Below, one piece after another: positions 19,317-27,300 of a stretch of DNA of 64,000 nucleotides. Every line of letters begins with the position of its first letter. Within the stretch, counting starts at the first letter, position 1. Source of the stretch: Chloroflexi bacterium TSY (GTDB taxonomy: Bacteria; Chloroflexota; Anaerolineae; Caldilineales; Caldilineaceae); the NCBI GenBank assembly GCA_019217005.1, contig JAHBNG010000011.1:62001-126000 (forward strand). Reading direction: 5' to 3'. The notes under the pieces are model-generated. The model was given only the letters and a program-made list of their open reading frames with translations. It had not been told where the DNA came from and did not search any database. Position numbers and translations under genes: made by a program.

Positions 19317-19336
19317 TCCATATAGAGGTTCATACT

Positions 19337-20369
19337 TTGAAAGCAGCAGTCGTATACGGCCAAAATGATATTCGCATCACCGATGGATGTGCCGAAACCC
19401 ACTGTTGAAGCAGGTGAGGTGCTCATCCGCGTTCACGGGTCAGGCGTTTGTGCGACTGATGTCAAGATTTTGGGGGGTGGCAGTCCGCCACGCAAGTTGC
19501 CCACGATTCTGGGACATGAAGTTGCCGGCACGATCGAGGAAATTGGGGAAGGCGTCGCGGGTCTCACTCTTGGACAAAGGGTGGCCGTCTATCCGATTGC
19601 AGCTTGTGGTGACTGTTTTTATTGTCGCCAAGGCAAGCAGAGCCTCTGCTTGCATGAACATGGTTTAGGGCACGGCTACGATGGCGGTTTTGCTGAATAC
19701 GTCCTCATTCCGCATGAAATCATCAACCTGGATGGAATCATTGATATCGGTGACATGCCGTACGACCTGGCGGCAATGATTGAGCCAACCTCTTGCTGTA
19801 TCTCTGCTGCCGAACAGTGTGGGTCCAAAGCAGGTGATACGGTGGTTGTGATTGGTTGTGGACCCCTTGGCCTGCTCCATACAATCGTCTCCAGCGCACG
19901 AGACGCACAGGTGATTGCCATTGATATGAATGTCGAGAGACTGGCAACCGCCCAAACGCTGGGGGCAGAAGTGGCTATCAATCCTAAGCTGGTTGATCCA
20001 ATCACAGAGGTGCGTCGTCTGACTGAAATTGGCGCCGATGTGGTCATTGCCGCGGTTGGGATTCCTAAAGTGATCGAACAATATCTTCCCCTTGTACGCA
20101 ATGGGGGTGTCTTCAACATCTTTGGTGGTACGCCACGTGGGGAAATGATGACGATTGACCCCCGCTGGCTCCATTATGGCGAAGTAAACCTAACGGGAAC
20201 CTTTGCGGCGTCGGTTGCTCACTTTAAACAGGCACATCAATTCGTTCAACAAGAGGCGGACCGCATTGAACAGGTGATCTCGACTCGTTGTGCGCTGGAC
20301 GATGTGCTGAATGCCGTGGACCGGGTCAAGCGCGGAGAAGGGACAAAATCGATTATTGTGTTTGAGTAG
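19337..20369 (+). pseudogene. Zinc-dependent sorbitol/threonine-type dehydrogenase with a 5' frameshift
   Basis: Translation from TTG 19337 gives the expected start M-K-A-A-V-V-Y-G-Q-N-D-I-R-I-T-D, then goes out of frame; the rest (D-V-P-K-P-T-V-E onward) is in the next frame to 20369. Removing one G of GATGGATGTG (19381-19390) restores 343 residues. The remainder looks sound: catalytic Cys in G-V-C-A-T-D, G-H-E-V-A-G, the structural zinc cluster C-G-D-C-F-Y-C-R-Q-G-K-Q-S-L-C and a Rossmann G-C-G-P-L-G-L. An ATG at 19365 could still start a protein lacking about ten native residues. Confidence 0.7.
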
Positions 20370-20414
20370 GCACTCAAATGCAAACTGAGTCGAGAATAAT
20401 GGCTCTACGCGAGA

Positions 20415-20598
20415 TAGCAATTTCAAATTGGAAACGGGACAGTGGTGCTCCAGGTGACAGTCACTCCCGAAATTTTCCACTTGGCGGCGGAAGTTCACGC
20501 CCGCTGGGTCGTAAAGTGACGGTGCGAGAACAAAAGCTCATCAACCCTTTCAGTGCATTCGTGAGTGACGGTCACCTGGAACGGCCTATTTTGAAATT
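20415..20598. mobile_element. 184-bp non-autonomous element with 11-13-bp target duplication
   Basis: GCTCTACGCGAGA occurs at 20402-20414 and 20599-20611 as exact flanking repeats. Between them the two halves are long imperfect inverted repeats: both ends read GCAATTTCAAA inward, then share a TCCAGGTGAC-GTCACTC block (about 50-60 bp per arm). No coding capacity. The edges could shift by two bases because the repeat ends share GC. Confidence 0.6.
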
Positions 20599-20624
20599 GC
20601 TCTACGCGAGAGTGTACTTGACAG

Positions 20625-20664
20625 CGTGATACGTGGTGCGTACTGGATCGCTTGACGTATCACG
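20625..20664. repeat. Hairpin repeat upstream of the MBL gene
   Basis: A 10-bp perfect inverted repeat (CGTGATACGT, 20625-20634, with 20655-20664) lies between the 184-bp element and the hydrolase gene. The composition resembles the short gene-proximal repeats near 4.3 and 15.4 kb, though it is not identical. Confidence 0.4.
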
Positions 20665-20749
20665 TACCACGAATTCATCGCTTGTACACTTTGTCGCGAA
20701 GACCCAGAATCATTAATTTTTAACGACTGTGCATGGAGGAAACCACAAC

Positions 20750-21662
20750 ATGAGAGTAAAATGGTATGCACATGCCTCTTTACGACTAGAAGGCGACGGC
20801 GTCAGCATCATCACCGATCCATATACGCCCCACAAATCGGGCTTTGCCACAATCACCGAACCAGCGGACCTGGTTTTTCGTAGTTCCGATGATGATTCGG
20901 CTCATGCAAATGCGGAAATGATTACGGGAGATCCTGAAATTGTCACTGCGACACACATCGGCCCAGAAGGTGTCACGGCAAAAGGCATCCATGTGATCGG
21001 CGTTCCAACCAAGGAGAGCATGATCCACAAGTTGGAACCCAAAGACAATGCCATGTACTGTTTTACTCTCGAGGGCATACGCATTGTCCACTTTGGTGAT
21101 GTAGGGAATCCATTGGCGGACTGGCAGCTGGAGAAGGTGGCAGATGCGGATATTGTGATCACGCCAACAGGTGGCCCCCCCACGATAGAGTTGGATGATT
21201 TGCAGCATGCGCTTGACCAGATCCAGCCGAAGCTGACCATTCCCATGCACTACAGTCTCCCTGGCTGCAAGTTCCCCAAAATGCTAGATGTGACCGATTT
21301 CACCAGACGCTATCAGGACGACAGTGTCATCTGGGTGGAAGAGGATGTTGTTGAAATTAGTATCAGTAGATCCAAATTTGGCGTTTTTGGCTATTTTCAG
21401 TCGAGATTGCAGGGATTTTGGAGTCATTTATTCAGATTTCGGTTACAGAAAACAACCTATTTCATATCTGAAAATCGCCCAAATCTAACGCAAAAACTAG
21501 ATATCGACCGGCAAATTTGTATTTATGTCAACTGTTTAGCCAGAATTCTCTCTCAAAACCTGAAATTTGGATCTACTGAGTCTAGAGACATTGCCTTCTA
21601 AACCACATGTGTTGGTGCTCCCCGCAACGACGACCCGACCGAAAGAGGTACAACGAGTGTAG
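20750..21662 (+). pseudogene. MBL-fold metal-dependent hydrolase, 3' end split by the 215-bp element
   Basis: The gene starts at ATG 20750 after ATGGAGGA. The protein has a beta-lactamase-like fold of the short UPF0173/Lactamase_B_3 kind: W-Y-A-H-A-S, I-T-D-P-Y-T-P, H-F-G-D and P-M-H-Y motifs. A 215-bp element at 21364-21578 enters after V-E-I-S-I. Removing it with one 5-bp repeat restores 230 residues ending at TAG 21660-21662. As it stands the frame runs through the element and stops at 21601, giving the enzyme core with about 75 foreign C-terminal residues. The core may still fold, since the site is after the last metal ligand. Confidence 0.75.
21364..21578. mobile_element. 215-bp non-autonomous element, copy 1
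   Basis: The ends are inverted repeats CAGTAGATCCAAATTT. It is flanked by AGTAT (21359-21363) and AGTCT (21579-21583), a 5-bp duplication with one mismatch. By eye the sequence is identical to the copy at 57136-57350. It is open in one frame over its full length. Confidence 0.85.
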
Positions 21663-22029
21663 AGGTTTATGATCACCTTTGAGTATTTCGATTCCTTGTC
21701 GGCTCATGTCCGTCGGAAGGGTTTTGTTTATGGCATTTGAAAATGGCAAAATGTCTTATGCCCTAACACGATGTGTTGCATAACATGAGCAGTAATAGTG
21801 GAAATCTGACAGTCGTTGTCTAGATCCACTCAAAGTGGTTATTATAGCAAATCTGTTGGATATAACGGGCACTCGTCCGTGATATGCACCAGGGCGATAA
21901 ACCATTCGCGAGACGAATGTTGGATAACTGCGGTTTGTGCAGATCTCGCCAGGGAGTGAATGTTTAAGGGGTATGTTGGCGCTCACCTCGCACTGGTGAA
22001 CCACTCTGCCGCTAAGGTATCAAATAAAT
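21663..22029. other. Intergenic region, no recognised gene
   Basis: This 367-base stretch marks the change from the metabolic region to the accessory zone. I see no coding frame, tRNA or clear element boundary. It probably contains the promoter of the gene at 22030. Confidence 0.3.
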
Positions 22030-22857
22030 ATGACAAAACGAAACCAACGAGGCTCGAAATCCAATCGCATCGATGAAGAACTGGTGTGTATGGATGTATG
22101 CCGCCACGTTCTCATGTCCGCATGTAACTGTGTGGTTCCCGTTCCGACTCGGATTGATAACGATCCGCCAGACTTCGAAATGACTGTCGATGGTCATCTC
22201 TATCCTGTTGAAGTAACAAGTATTGCTGTCACGAAGACAATCGCTCGACATGCTCAGTCAAAAGCATTTGCCTCTTTGATTCAGCGTCAGGCAATCCAAA
22301 AGGGCATCCTTTTCGGTACATACGGTCTTGTATTCACTCGTAATATCCAGCCGCCACAACCGAACTCAGCAGCAGGCCAACAAGTGCTGGATGAGGCACT
22401 CAGCTATATTGATGGCACTCAAGAAGATGACGAATGCAGTGCTGCGAGCTTGTTTACTGCAAGCAATGGTGGGAATATCTCAATCAAAAAAGGTTCACTT
22501 AAAGGCACTGCCGTAGGGACCGCAATCATCGATGCTGCACAATGGGGTAGTGAAACCGTCTTGGAGATAATAACACTCATTCAGGAACGCGTTGACGAGA
22601 AACTTCGCACACTCGCAAATCACAACGTTCCTGCAAAAAACACCCTACTTCTGTTGTTCGACGCTCATGGCTATGCGTCCGTCGCTGACATTATTGAGGC
22701 TTTGCAGTCTGTCACCAACTACACAGAGTTTCACAGCGTGTTCTTGGCGGCCTCTTTCACTGAGCGCAATAACAAATTGTCAACGAACGAACCGGGTCGT
22801 GACGGCGTGTTTCTGTTTAGCCGCAATGCTAATTGGGCTGGCAAGACAACAATATAA
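22030..22857 (+). CDS. Unrecognised protein with a possible PD-(D/E)XK-like core
   Basis: A 275-residue protein I cannot assign. A suggestive stretch near residues 48-63 reads P-P-D-F-E-M followed by Y-P-V-E-V-T, a D-(X)n-E-x-T pattern with beta-strand spacing as in restriction-endonuclease-like folds where Lys is replaced. The remainder alternates helices and strands, with L-L-L-L-F-D-A-H-G near 208. It faces a controller-type regulator gene (22975-23196, opposite strand), which hints at a restriction or defence role. Annotating it as a nuclease would be premature. Confidence 0.5.
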   Translation: MTKRNQRGSKSNRIDEELVCMDVCRHVLMSACNCVVPVPTRIDNDPPDFEMTVDGHLYPVEVTSIAVTKTIARHAQSKAFASLIQRQAIQKGILFGTYGLVFTRNIQPPQPNSAAGQQVLDEALSYIDGTQEDDECSAASLFTASNGGNISIKKGSLKGTAVGTAIIDAAQWGSETVLEIITLIQERVDEKLRTLANHNVPAKNTLLLLFDAHGYASVADIIEALQSVTNYTEFHSVFLAASFTERNNKLSTNEPGRDGVFLFSRNANWAGKTTI

Positions 22858-22974
22858 GCCAATTACTAAAAAATATACCGGAACTGCGGGCTGGGCGTGT
22901 TCTGAATTGCACATCACTGGCCGCAGCCGGTGATTTTGAGCGTCGGTCGCTTTCAGCGAATATCAATAAACTCC

Positions 22975-23196
22975 TCAGATATTCTCAAATAAGTCGGATA
23001 TTGAGACATTCAATGCTTGGGCTAATGCCTCAATATTCCGCAGTGCCACATTGCGAACACCTCGCTCGATTCCACTGATATATGTCCGATCTAAACCCGA
23101 ACGCTCGGCTAATTGTTCCTGAGATAAGCCACGCTCTTTGCGCAGAACTCGAATACGGTGACCGAATTTCTCTGTTACTGGTAATCGTTTTGACAT
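22975..23196 (-). CDS. Controller (C)-type XRE regulator
   Basis: A 73-residue, single-domain helix-turn-helix protein. L-S-Q-E-Q-L-A-E-R-S-G-L-D-R-T-Y-I-S-G-I-E-R covers helices 2-3, and A-L-N-V-S-I-S-D-L-F is the usual end. Length and sequence match the C proteins that time expression of type II restriction-modification genes. The 50 bases before its ATG carry paired GACTATAAGTC sites, the C-box pattern, so it probably autoregulates. No methyltransferase is next to it. Confidence 0.78.
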   Translation of the reverse strand: MSKRLPVTEKFGHRIRVLRKERGLSQEQLAERSGLDRTYISGIERGVRNVALRNIEALAQALNVSISDLFENI

Positions 23197-23216
23197 AACG
23201 ATTATTGTATGAACTC

Positions 23217-23247
23217 GTAGTCTATAAGTCTACGGACTATAAGTCAC
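23217..23247. promoter_or_regulatory. C-box operator between divergent genes
   Basis: Two half-operators, AGTCTATAAGTC (23219-23230) and GGACTATAAGTC (23234-23245), lie 15 bases apart, 20-50 bases upstream of the controller ATG. Read on the minus strand the first is GACTTATAGTCC, the form known from PvuII/BamHI-type C-boxes. This directly predicts binding by the adjacent C protein. Confidence 0.75.
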
Positions 23248-23285
23248 AACCACTAATGAAATTTGTTATCTTTTCCCATGTGTTG

Positions 23286-23299
23286 TAGACTATAAGTCA
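23286..23299. promoter_or_regulatory. Third C-box-like site before the coiled-coil gene
   Basis: AGACTATAAGTC (23287-23298) repeats the operator half-site 39-50 bases upstream of ATG 23337. Its position near the expected -35/-10 area suggests that the controller also regulates the rightward gene. Confidence 0.6.
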
Positions 23300-23336
23300 C
23301 GCTCTACAACAGAGTAAATCAAAGGAGAAGAAAATA

Positions 23337-23651
23337 ATGGGAACGTACAACTACGAGAAAGTATTATTGGATTATGAAAAAGGACACATGGATGTCGAGA
23401 TGGCAATGGGGCATAGTTTGCAGCATATTGGCAAACTGCATGAAGGGCAAAATCATGCGGCCTCTGAACATCAGGTGCTACAAAAGAGAATGAATACATT
23501 AGAAGAACTTGTGCAGGGGATGCAAAAGGGGTTAACTGCTCTCAATCAGACAGCGTCCAAGTTGAAAGCAGAATTTGATGGCTCGATCACCCAAATAGAG
23601 ACGCCTACTAGTACTAAAAAACAGATGAAGAAACCACCCAAACAAAGCTGA
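23337..23651 (+). CDS. Small coiled-coil protein under C-box control
   Basis: A 104-residue hydrophilic protein, not recognised. ATG 23337 follows AAAGGAGAAG. Residues about 35-82 are strongly helical with heptad spacing (L-Q-K-R-M-N-T-L-E-E-L-V-Q-G-M), and the tail is Lys/Pro/Thr-rich. It occupies the place where a restriction gene would be expected to the right of C-boxes, yet has no catalytic motif. An adaptor, inhibitor or structural role is possible. Confidence 0.6.
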   Translation: MGTYNYEKVLLDYEKGHMDVEMAMGHSLQHIGKLHEGQNHAASEHQVLQKRMNTLEELVQGMQKGLTALNQTASKLKAEFDGSITQIETPTSTKKQMKKPPKQS

Positions 23652-23687
23652 AGCCTATCTCTGAGCAACCAAACGAATCAACACCAA

Positions 23688-23732
23688 ACCGCCCTGCGCA
23701 GTCTCGTCCACTGTGGAGGGCTTTCTGCTATT
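23688..23732 (+). terminator. Possible terminator after the coiled-coil gene
   Basis: GCCCT and AGGGC, with inner GCAGT/ACTGT pairing, form an imperfect hairpin ending in a short TTTCT run, 40-75 bases after the stop at 23651. Confidence 0.4.
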
Positions 23733-23852
23733 ATAGGTTGAGATGGGGATTGCATCAAGTTCTGTGGACTTGATATAATGGAAGGCAACGACAAAGAATA
23801 TGTAACCTTGGAATCACTCTCACGATGAAATCAGACGAGTTAAGGATAAACG

Positions 23853-24179
23853 ATGGAAATTGAGACCATTCGCCAAAAGGTGCGCAATGGTGACTATCTG
23901 GTCCGCAATCACGCCGTTTTACATGCTTTGAAGGAAGGATTTGTCCAACAAGATATGGTCAATGCTATATTGAATGGACAGATCATTGAAGCCTATCCAG
24001 ATGACAAACGTGTCCTTGTGTGTGGTCATACTGATCTTGACGAGCATGTTAAGATTTATCTACATGTGGTATGCGAACACGCTGATCCAGACTATATTGA
24101 ATTTGTGACCGCATATATCCCGGATGAAAAGCTATGGGAAAGACCAGACTTCAGGCGACGAAAGCGTAGGGGAAGATAA
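23853..24179 (+). CDS. DUF4258 protein, RelE/mRNA-interferase-like toxin candidate
   Basis: A 108-residue DUF4258 protein: an N-terminal helix with H-A-V-L-H-A-L-K-E-G, then I-I-E-A-Y-P-D-D-K-R-V-L-V, a core strand K-I-Y-L-H-V-V-C, and a C-terminal I-P-D-E-K-L-W-E with a basic tail. The family belongs to the broader RelE-like fold and usually precedes a small zinc-finger antitoxin. The next gene starts one base after its stop, matching that layout. Confidence 0.75.
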   Translation: MEIETIRQKVRNGDYLVRNHAVLHALKEGFVQQDMVNAILNGQIIEAYPDDKRVLVCGHTDLDEHVKIYLHVVCEHADPDYIEFVTAYIPDEKLWERPDFRRRKRRGR

Positions 24180-24180
24180 A

Positions 24181-24462
24181 ATGACAAATAAACCGATTCC
24201 TACTTGTGGTGATGAAAAGCAAACACCCAAAGAATGGAAACCTGTGACATTTGAGTATGTAGAAGATGGCATATCCATTCAAGTACCCAACGTTTATGCC
24301 TGGGTATGTCCGTTGGATGGCGAGATTTCATTTACGCCTGATACGGTGGATGAACTCATTGCTACTGTTCGAGAGTTAATCGAGACGGCAAAACGGGCAC
24401 AACAGAGACGGAACATATTTACAGAGTATGTTGTATCCGTTGGTTTGCCCGAACCTGCGTAA
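24181..24462 (+). CDS. YgiT-type antitoxin-like protein with degenerate zinc ligands
   Basis: A 93-residue partner of the DUF4258 gene (1-base gap). Layout follows MqsA/YgiT N-domains: a first Cys in P-T-C-G-D-E-K, a hydrophobic V-P-N-V-Y-A-W-V, then a second Cys in V-C-P-L-D-G-E, ending in an acidic helix. Normal family members have two C-x-x-C pairs; here each pair keeps only one Cys, so zinc binding is probably lost or altered. No helix-turn-helix is present, so it is not an obvious autorepressor. Confidence 0.6.
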   Translation: MTNKPIPTCGDEKQTPKEWKPVTFEYVEDGISIQVPNVYAWVCPLDGEISFTPDTVDELIATVRELIETAKRAQQRRNIFTEYVVSVGLPEPA

Positions 24463-24702
24463 TTGCTCGTGTAGTCGGGGCGGGTTGTATAGGATGTTGG
24501 TCGGGTCACCTGGAAGCCGCTAGCCAACATCATGTCAACTTGACCAGGGGGAAGCGCGCCGAAGTAGCTGTTCGGTGAGCCAAGTGGACTTCTCGCTTGA
24601 AAATGATCGGGTCCGCGCCCCTGGCGTGTTACAGTTGCGTTGGCGGCTTGCCTCGTACACGCAAACAGGTAGATACCAAAGAGTGTAAATTAGGATAAAA
24701 TA

Positions 24703-25029
24703 GTGAGCGGTAAACCAAAACTCCAAATTATTCTACCAGATACATTCACACAAGAACATGAGCGGGTTCTGACGATCTATCTGTCGGATGACCATCGGTT
24801 GGACACCGCCGCGCGTCGGAAGCTCTATGAGGCAATTGACCTACTGAGTCAAGCCGAAGTTAAATCTGATACTGCCTCATCCACTTTTCGTCAGGTATAC
24901 GATCAGTATGTTGACCACCCCTTTGCCGATGCATTTTTTGAGCGGTTGTTGGCATTAACGAATGTTCCAACGCAAAGCCCTGCATTGACGGCAAAACTTG
25001 CCAGACAAATTGCGCCTGCCTTGGAATAA
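24703..25029 (+). CDS. Unrecognised 108-residue protein, first gene of a three-gene cassette
   Basis: The start is GTG 24703. The protein is soluble and mostly helical after an initial strand (L-Q-I-I-L-P). It has no motif I recognise. The next gene begins nine bases after its stop and a third follows one base later, so the three form an operon. Co-transcription with a nuclease-like protein is the only functional hint. Confidence 0.55.
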   Translation: MSGKPKLQIILPDTFTQEHERVLTIYLSDDHRLDTAARRKLYEAIDLLSQAEVKSDTASSTFRQVYDQYVDHPFADAFFERLLALTNVPTQSPALTAKLARQIAPALE

Positions 25030-25038
25030 GAGGGCTTA

Positions 25039-25536
25039 TTGGCACAGGACGTTCCGCAAAGCTATCTGCTATTCGCTTATTGTGTTTATTGGTGGCAGAG
25101 TTTTGCGCGTGGCTATGCGTTTGAAGTGGAAATCATGCGCGACCTTGAGGCCAGTCGGGTTGACTTTACGATGCATGATCTGCTGATTAGTGGCGAACGA
25201 TATTCGCAAGCGGATCTGATAGTCCTCGATCTACTGGGCGATATCAAGACATCCACCTATTTTCTACAATTACAACCCAGCGGACCACTTGTGAACGATT
25301 TCTACATTACCCGTTTGTATGATAAGGGGCGCATCCGCACACTCGTGGTTTTCCAAAAGCCTCATGCTTGGCAACGAATTGGTGGTCAGGAGACCGTCCA
25401 AAGCGATTTGAACAACGTTTTGGATTTGTTGCCCCAACCTGTACAATTGGAGCAACCAGAGTTGACACTGATCGTGATTGAGTACAAGCGTTGGAAAGAG
25501 ATGGTGCGGCGTGTTCAAGCCGCTGAAAGGAGTTAG
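25039..25536 (+). CDS. Probable PD-(D/E)XK-fold protein, second gene of the cassette
   Basis: A 165-residue protein (TTG 25039 start) with the restriction-endonuclease-like order: helix with Glu (A-F-E-V-E-I-M-R-D-L, about 27-36), strand/turn H-D-L-L-I, then A-D-L-I-V-L-D-L-L-G-D-I-K-T-S (about 58-72), where Asp and D-I-K fit the D...(D/E)XK core. A later V-I-E-Y-K could be a strand outside the site. I infer a nuclease or a non-catalytic relative. It has no recognisable specificity domain. Confidence 0.55.
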   Translation: MAQDVPQSYLLFAYCVYWWQSFARGYAFEVEIMRDLEASRVDFTMHDLLISGERYSQADLIVLDLLGDIKTSTYFLQLQPSGPLVNDFYITRLYDKGRIRTLVVFQKPHAWQRIGGQETVQSDLNNVLDLLPQPVQLEQPELTLIVIEYKRWKEMVRRVQAAERS

Positions 25537-25537
25537 T

Positions 25538-25828
25538 ATGTCCGAAAAATTATTAACCGAAATGAGCTATGATGAAGTCGGCTCGTTGATGGACAGCTTT
25601 ATTGAACGGTCATCAAAACAAAGTGGTGAGATGCCAGCCGCCAGTTTCTTTGAATTGCTCTTTGCCCGCGTTGCACAACGCGTCCAGAAAACGCTTGAAA
25701 TTGAAGGGCGAATTGTGGACGGACAATTGGTCTTTGCCTTGCCCAAGATGTCAGAGGCAAACCTGCATGTACAGGATAATCAGATTGTGATTGGTGAGCA
25801 GCGGATTGTTGTGAAATTGGCGAGTTAA
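25538..25828 (+). CDS. Unrecognised 96-residue protein, third gene of the cassette
   Basis: ATG 25538 follows AAAGGAG. Small, acidic N-terminal half with a helix around S-L-M-D-S-F-I-E-R-S, then a beta-rich half (V-D-G-Q-L-V-F-A-L, I-V-I-G-E-Q-R-I-V-V-K-L). No membrane segment or known motif. It may be an antitoxin-like or structural partner of the preceding protein. Confidence 0.55.
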   Translation: MSEKLLTEMSYDEVGSLMDSFIERSSKQSGEMPAASFFELLFARVAQRVQKTLEIEGRIVDGQLVFALPKMSEANLHVQDNQIVIGEQRIVVKLAS

Positions 25829-26899
25829 TCTAACGTTGAACCTTCGGTATTACCGAATTGTCAGCAACAACTGAGCAACTTAGTATTTGGAGTGGGTTGC
25901 ATAGTTTCTCGGCCGTGCTGCAAGTTTATCGCCGCCAACATGGGCTGCAGGTGACGCCAGGATGATTGGGCGCGCATCGTTGTTTCCCGCATGAATCTGG
26001 TTGGGTCGTCCATGTGGTCGGCTCCGAAGTCCTGGCGCACCTGAGCCAAGCGTTGGCTCGCTCATCTTGTCTAATTAAAAACGCTTGACAAACCAGATTG
26101 ATTACTTTACAATTCGTTTAACACTCAGAGAAGAGTGCGTGCAACAACGCTTATCTCATCATTGACCTTGCATGTACCCCCACAGCAGGCGTCTGAATTA
26201 TTGGTTGCTATTACACCCCGGCAGACTGCTGTATTGACAGTAGCCTGCCGGGGTTTGTTATCGGAACAGTCAGCGGAAGAAATTATCAGGACTGGAAAGC
26301 AAGACGATTATACCTGTGGTTATTGTCAAATCCATCGTGTATTCCCGCCAACTAACCATATCTGTTCGCTAAGGAACCGTGGGTGACAAAACTAGGCCAC
26401 ATCTACATGCTATCTGGTTCAGCATCGTAGCTGACAAAATTGTGTTAATGTGTTGGCGAGCTATTCGTTCAAATACACGCTGGAAATCTGTACTCAACGA
26501 TCAAAGACCTCTTCAGAAGCCGTTTTACCTCTCCACATCTCGATAATTAGTACACCACGATAGTCAGCTTGCACCGATAATCTATCAGAATTCACATAGG
26601 CTTTAGCTTTCTTCTCTCTTGCAGTTTAGCGATGAAAATTGTGAGAAGGATAATATATTCTAGAAAAATCTCTGTGCCTAGAATGGCCTAAAGAGGGCGT
26701 CGCAATGGGACGTTCCGATTAACCAGACTAGCATTAGACCCAGAATCCTGCCAGACCAAATATTGTCAATTTGATCAAGCTCATCGTGATTATATCTATA
26801 CGGAAGAATGGATTAATTTTCCAAGCAAGAAAATGGAGGATGAATCTGAATACAGTAAGTTGGTGGCCTATCGAGAGTAGCGAAGAAGGAATCTAAATA
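25829..26899. other. Long gap with a terminator and one possible gene remnant
   Basis: Over 1 kb without a convincing intact gene. Near 26690-26880 an open frame ends at TAG 26878-26880 and reads like a protein C-terminus (D-Y-I-Y-T-E-E-W-I-N-F and K-L-V-A-Y-R-E), possibly the end of a lost gene upstream of 26900. GC-richer text at 25870-26070 is unlike its surroundings but matches nothing I know. Confidence 0.35.
26215..26254. terminator. GC-rich intrinsic-terminator-like hairpin
   Basis: ACCCCGGCAG (26215-26224) pairs with CTGCCGGGGT, with a bulge and further CTGT/ACAG pairing towards the loop, followed by TTGTT. It is the strongest hairpin in this gap and may end a transcript from the three-gene cassette. 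Confidence 0.55.
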
Positions 26900-27217
26900 A
26901 TGGCCAGAATGACAAATAACCAAAATGATGCACGCGTCTGGCTACGAGCGAATGGATATGAAAATATAGCTATTATGATAGACGAAATCATGAACGAATG
27001 GGAAAGAAAGGGAGTTCGCACTAGGCGCAATTGGTGGGATATCTTAGCAGGAGGAAAGAACGGGAAACCCAAGACCGTTGCGGGAAAAACCTTTCTGGTA
27101 CTAAAAACTGCTCAGATCCGAGCGGGGAAAGAGCCAACAGCCAATTCTATTTGCAACAAAGAACAGGAGGTGGCCCCATCCATTCGGATCACAAATCGCT
27201 GGGTACGTAACGAGTAA
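26900..27217 (+). CDS. Conserved-looking hypothetical protein, Trp/Arg-rich
   Basis: A 105-residue basic protein with a start ATG after GAAGGAATC. A distinctive R-T-R-R-N-W-W-D-I-L-A-G-G-K-N-G motif is followed by V-A-G-K-T-F-L-V-L-K-T-A-Q-I-R and a final I-T-N-R-W-V. I have the impression of similar small proteins beside restriction-modification genes, but cannot confirm it. It is likely nucleic-acid-associated from its charge. Confidence 0.5.
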   Translation: MARMTNNQNDARVWLRANGYENIAIMIDEIMNEWERKGVRTRRNWWDILAGGKNGKPKTVAGKTFLVLKTAQIRAGKEPTANSICNKEQEVAPSIRITNRWVRNE

Positions 27218-27300
27218 ACCTACATTGTCGAATCAGCCAGCACGTTTAGAACATTTGTTGCAAATTGCCGAGACTTTGTTACAATGAGATAGGTGTATAA

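Noticed and set aside
24483..24700. Integron attC sites between the small genes
   Set aside because: Inverted GATGTTGG/CCAACATC text exists, but no paired 7-bp core sites with correct spacing were found and gene orientations are mixed.
26135..26386. 83-residue ORF
   Set aside because: It contains the whole GC-rich hairpin at 26215-26254, which is better explained as a terminator; no motif or ribosome site.
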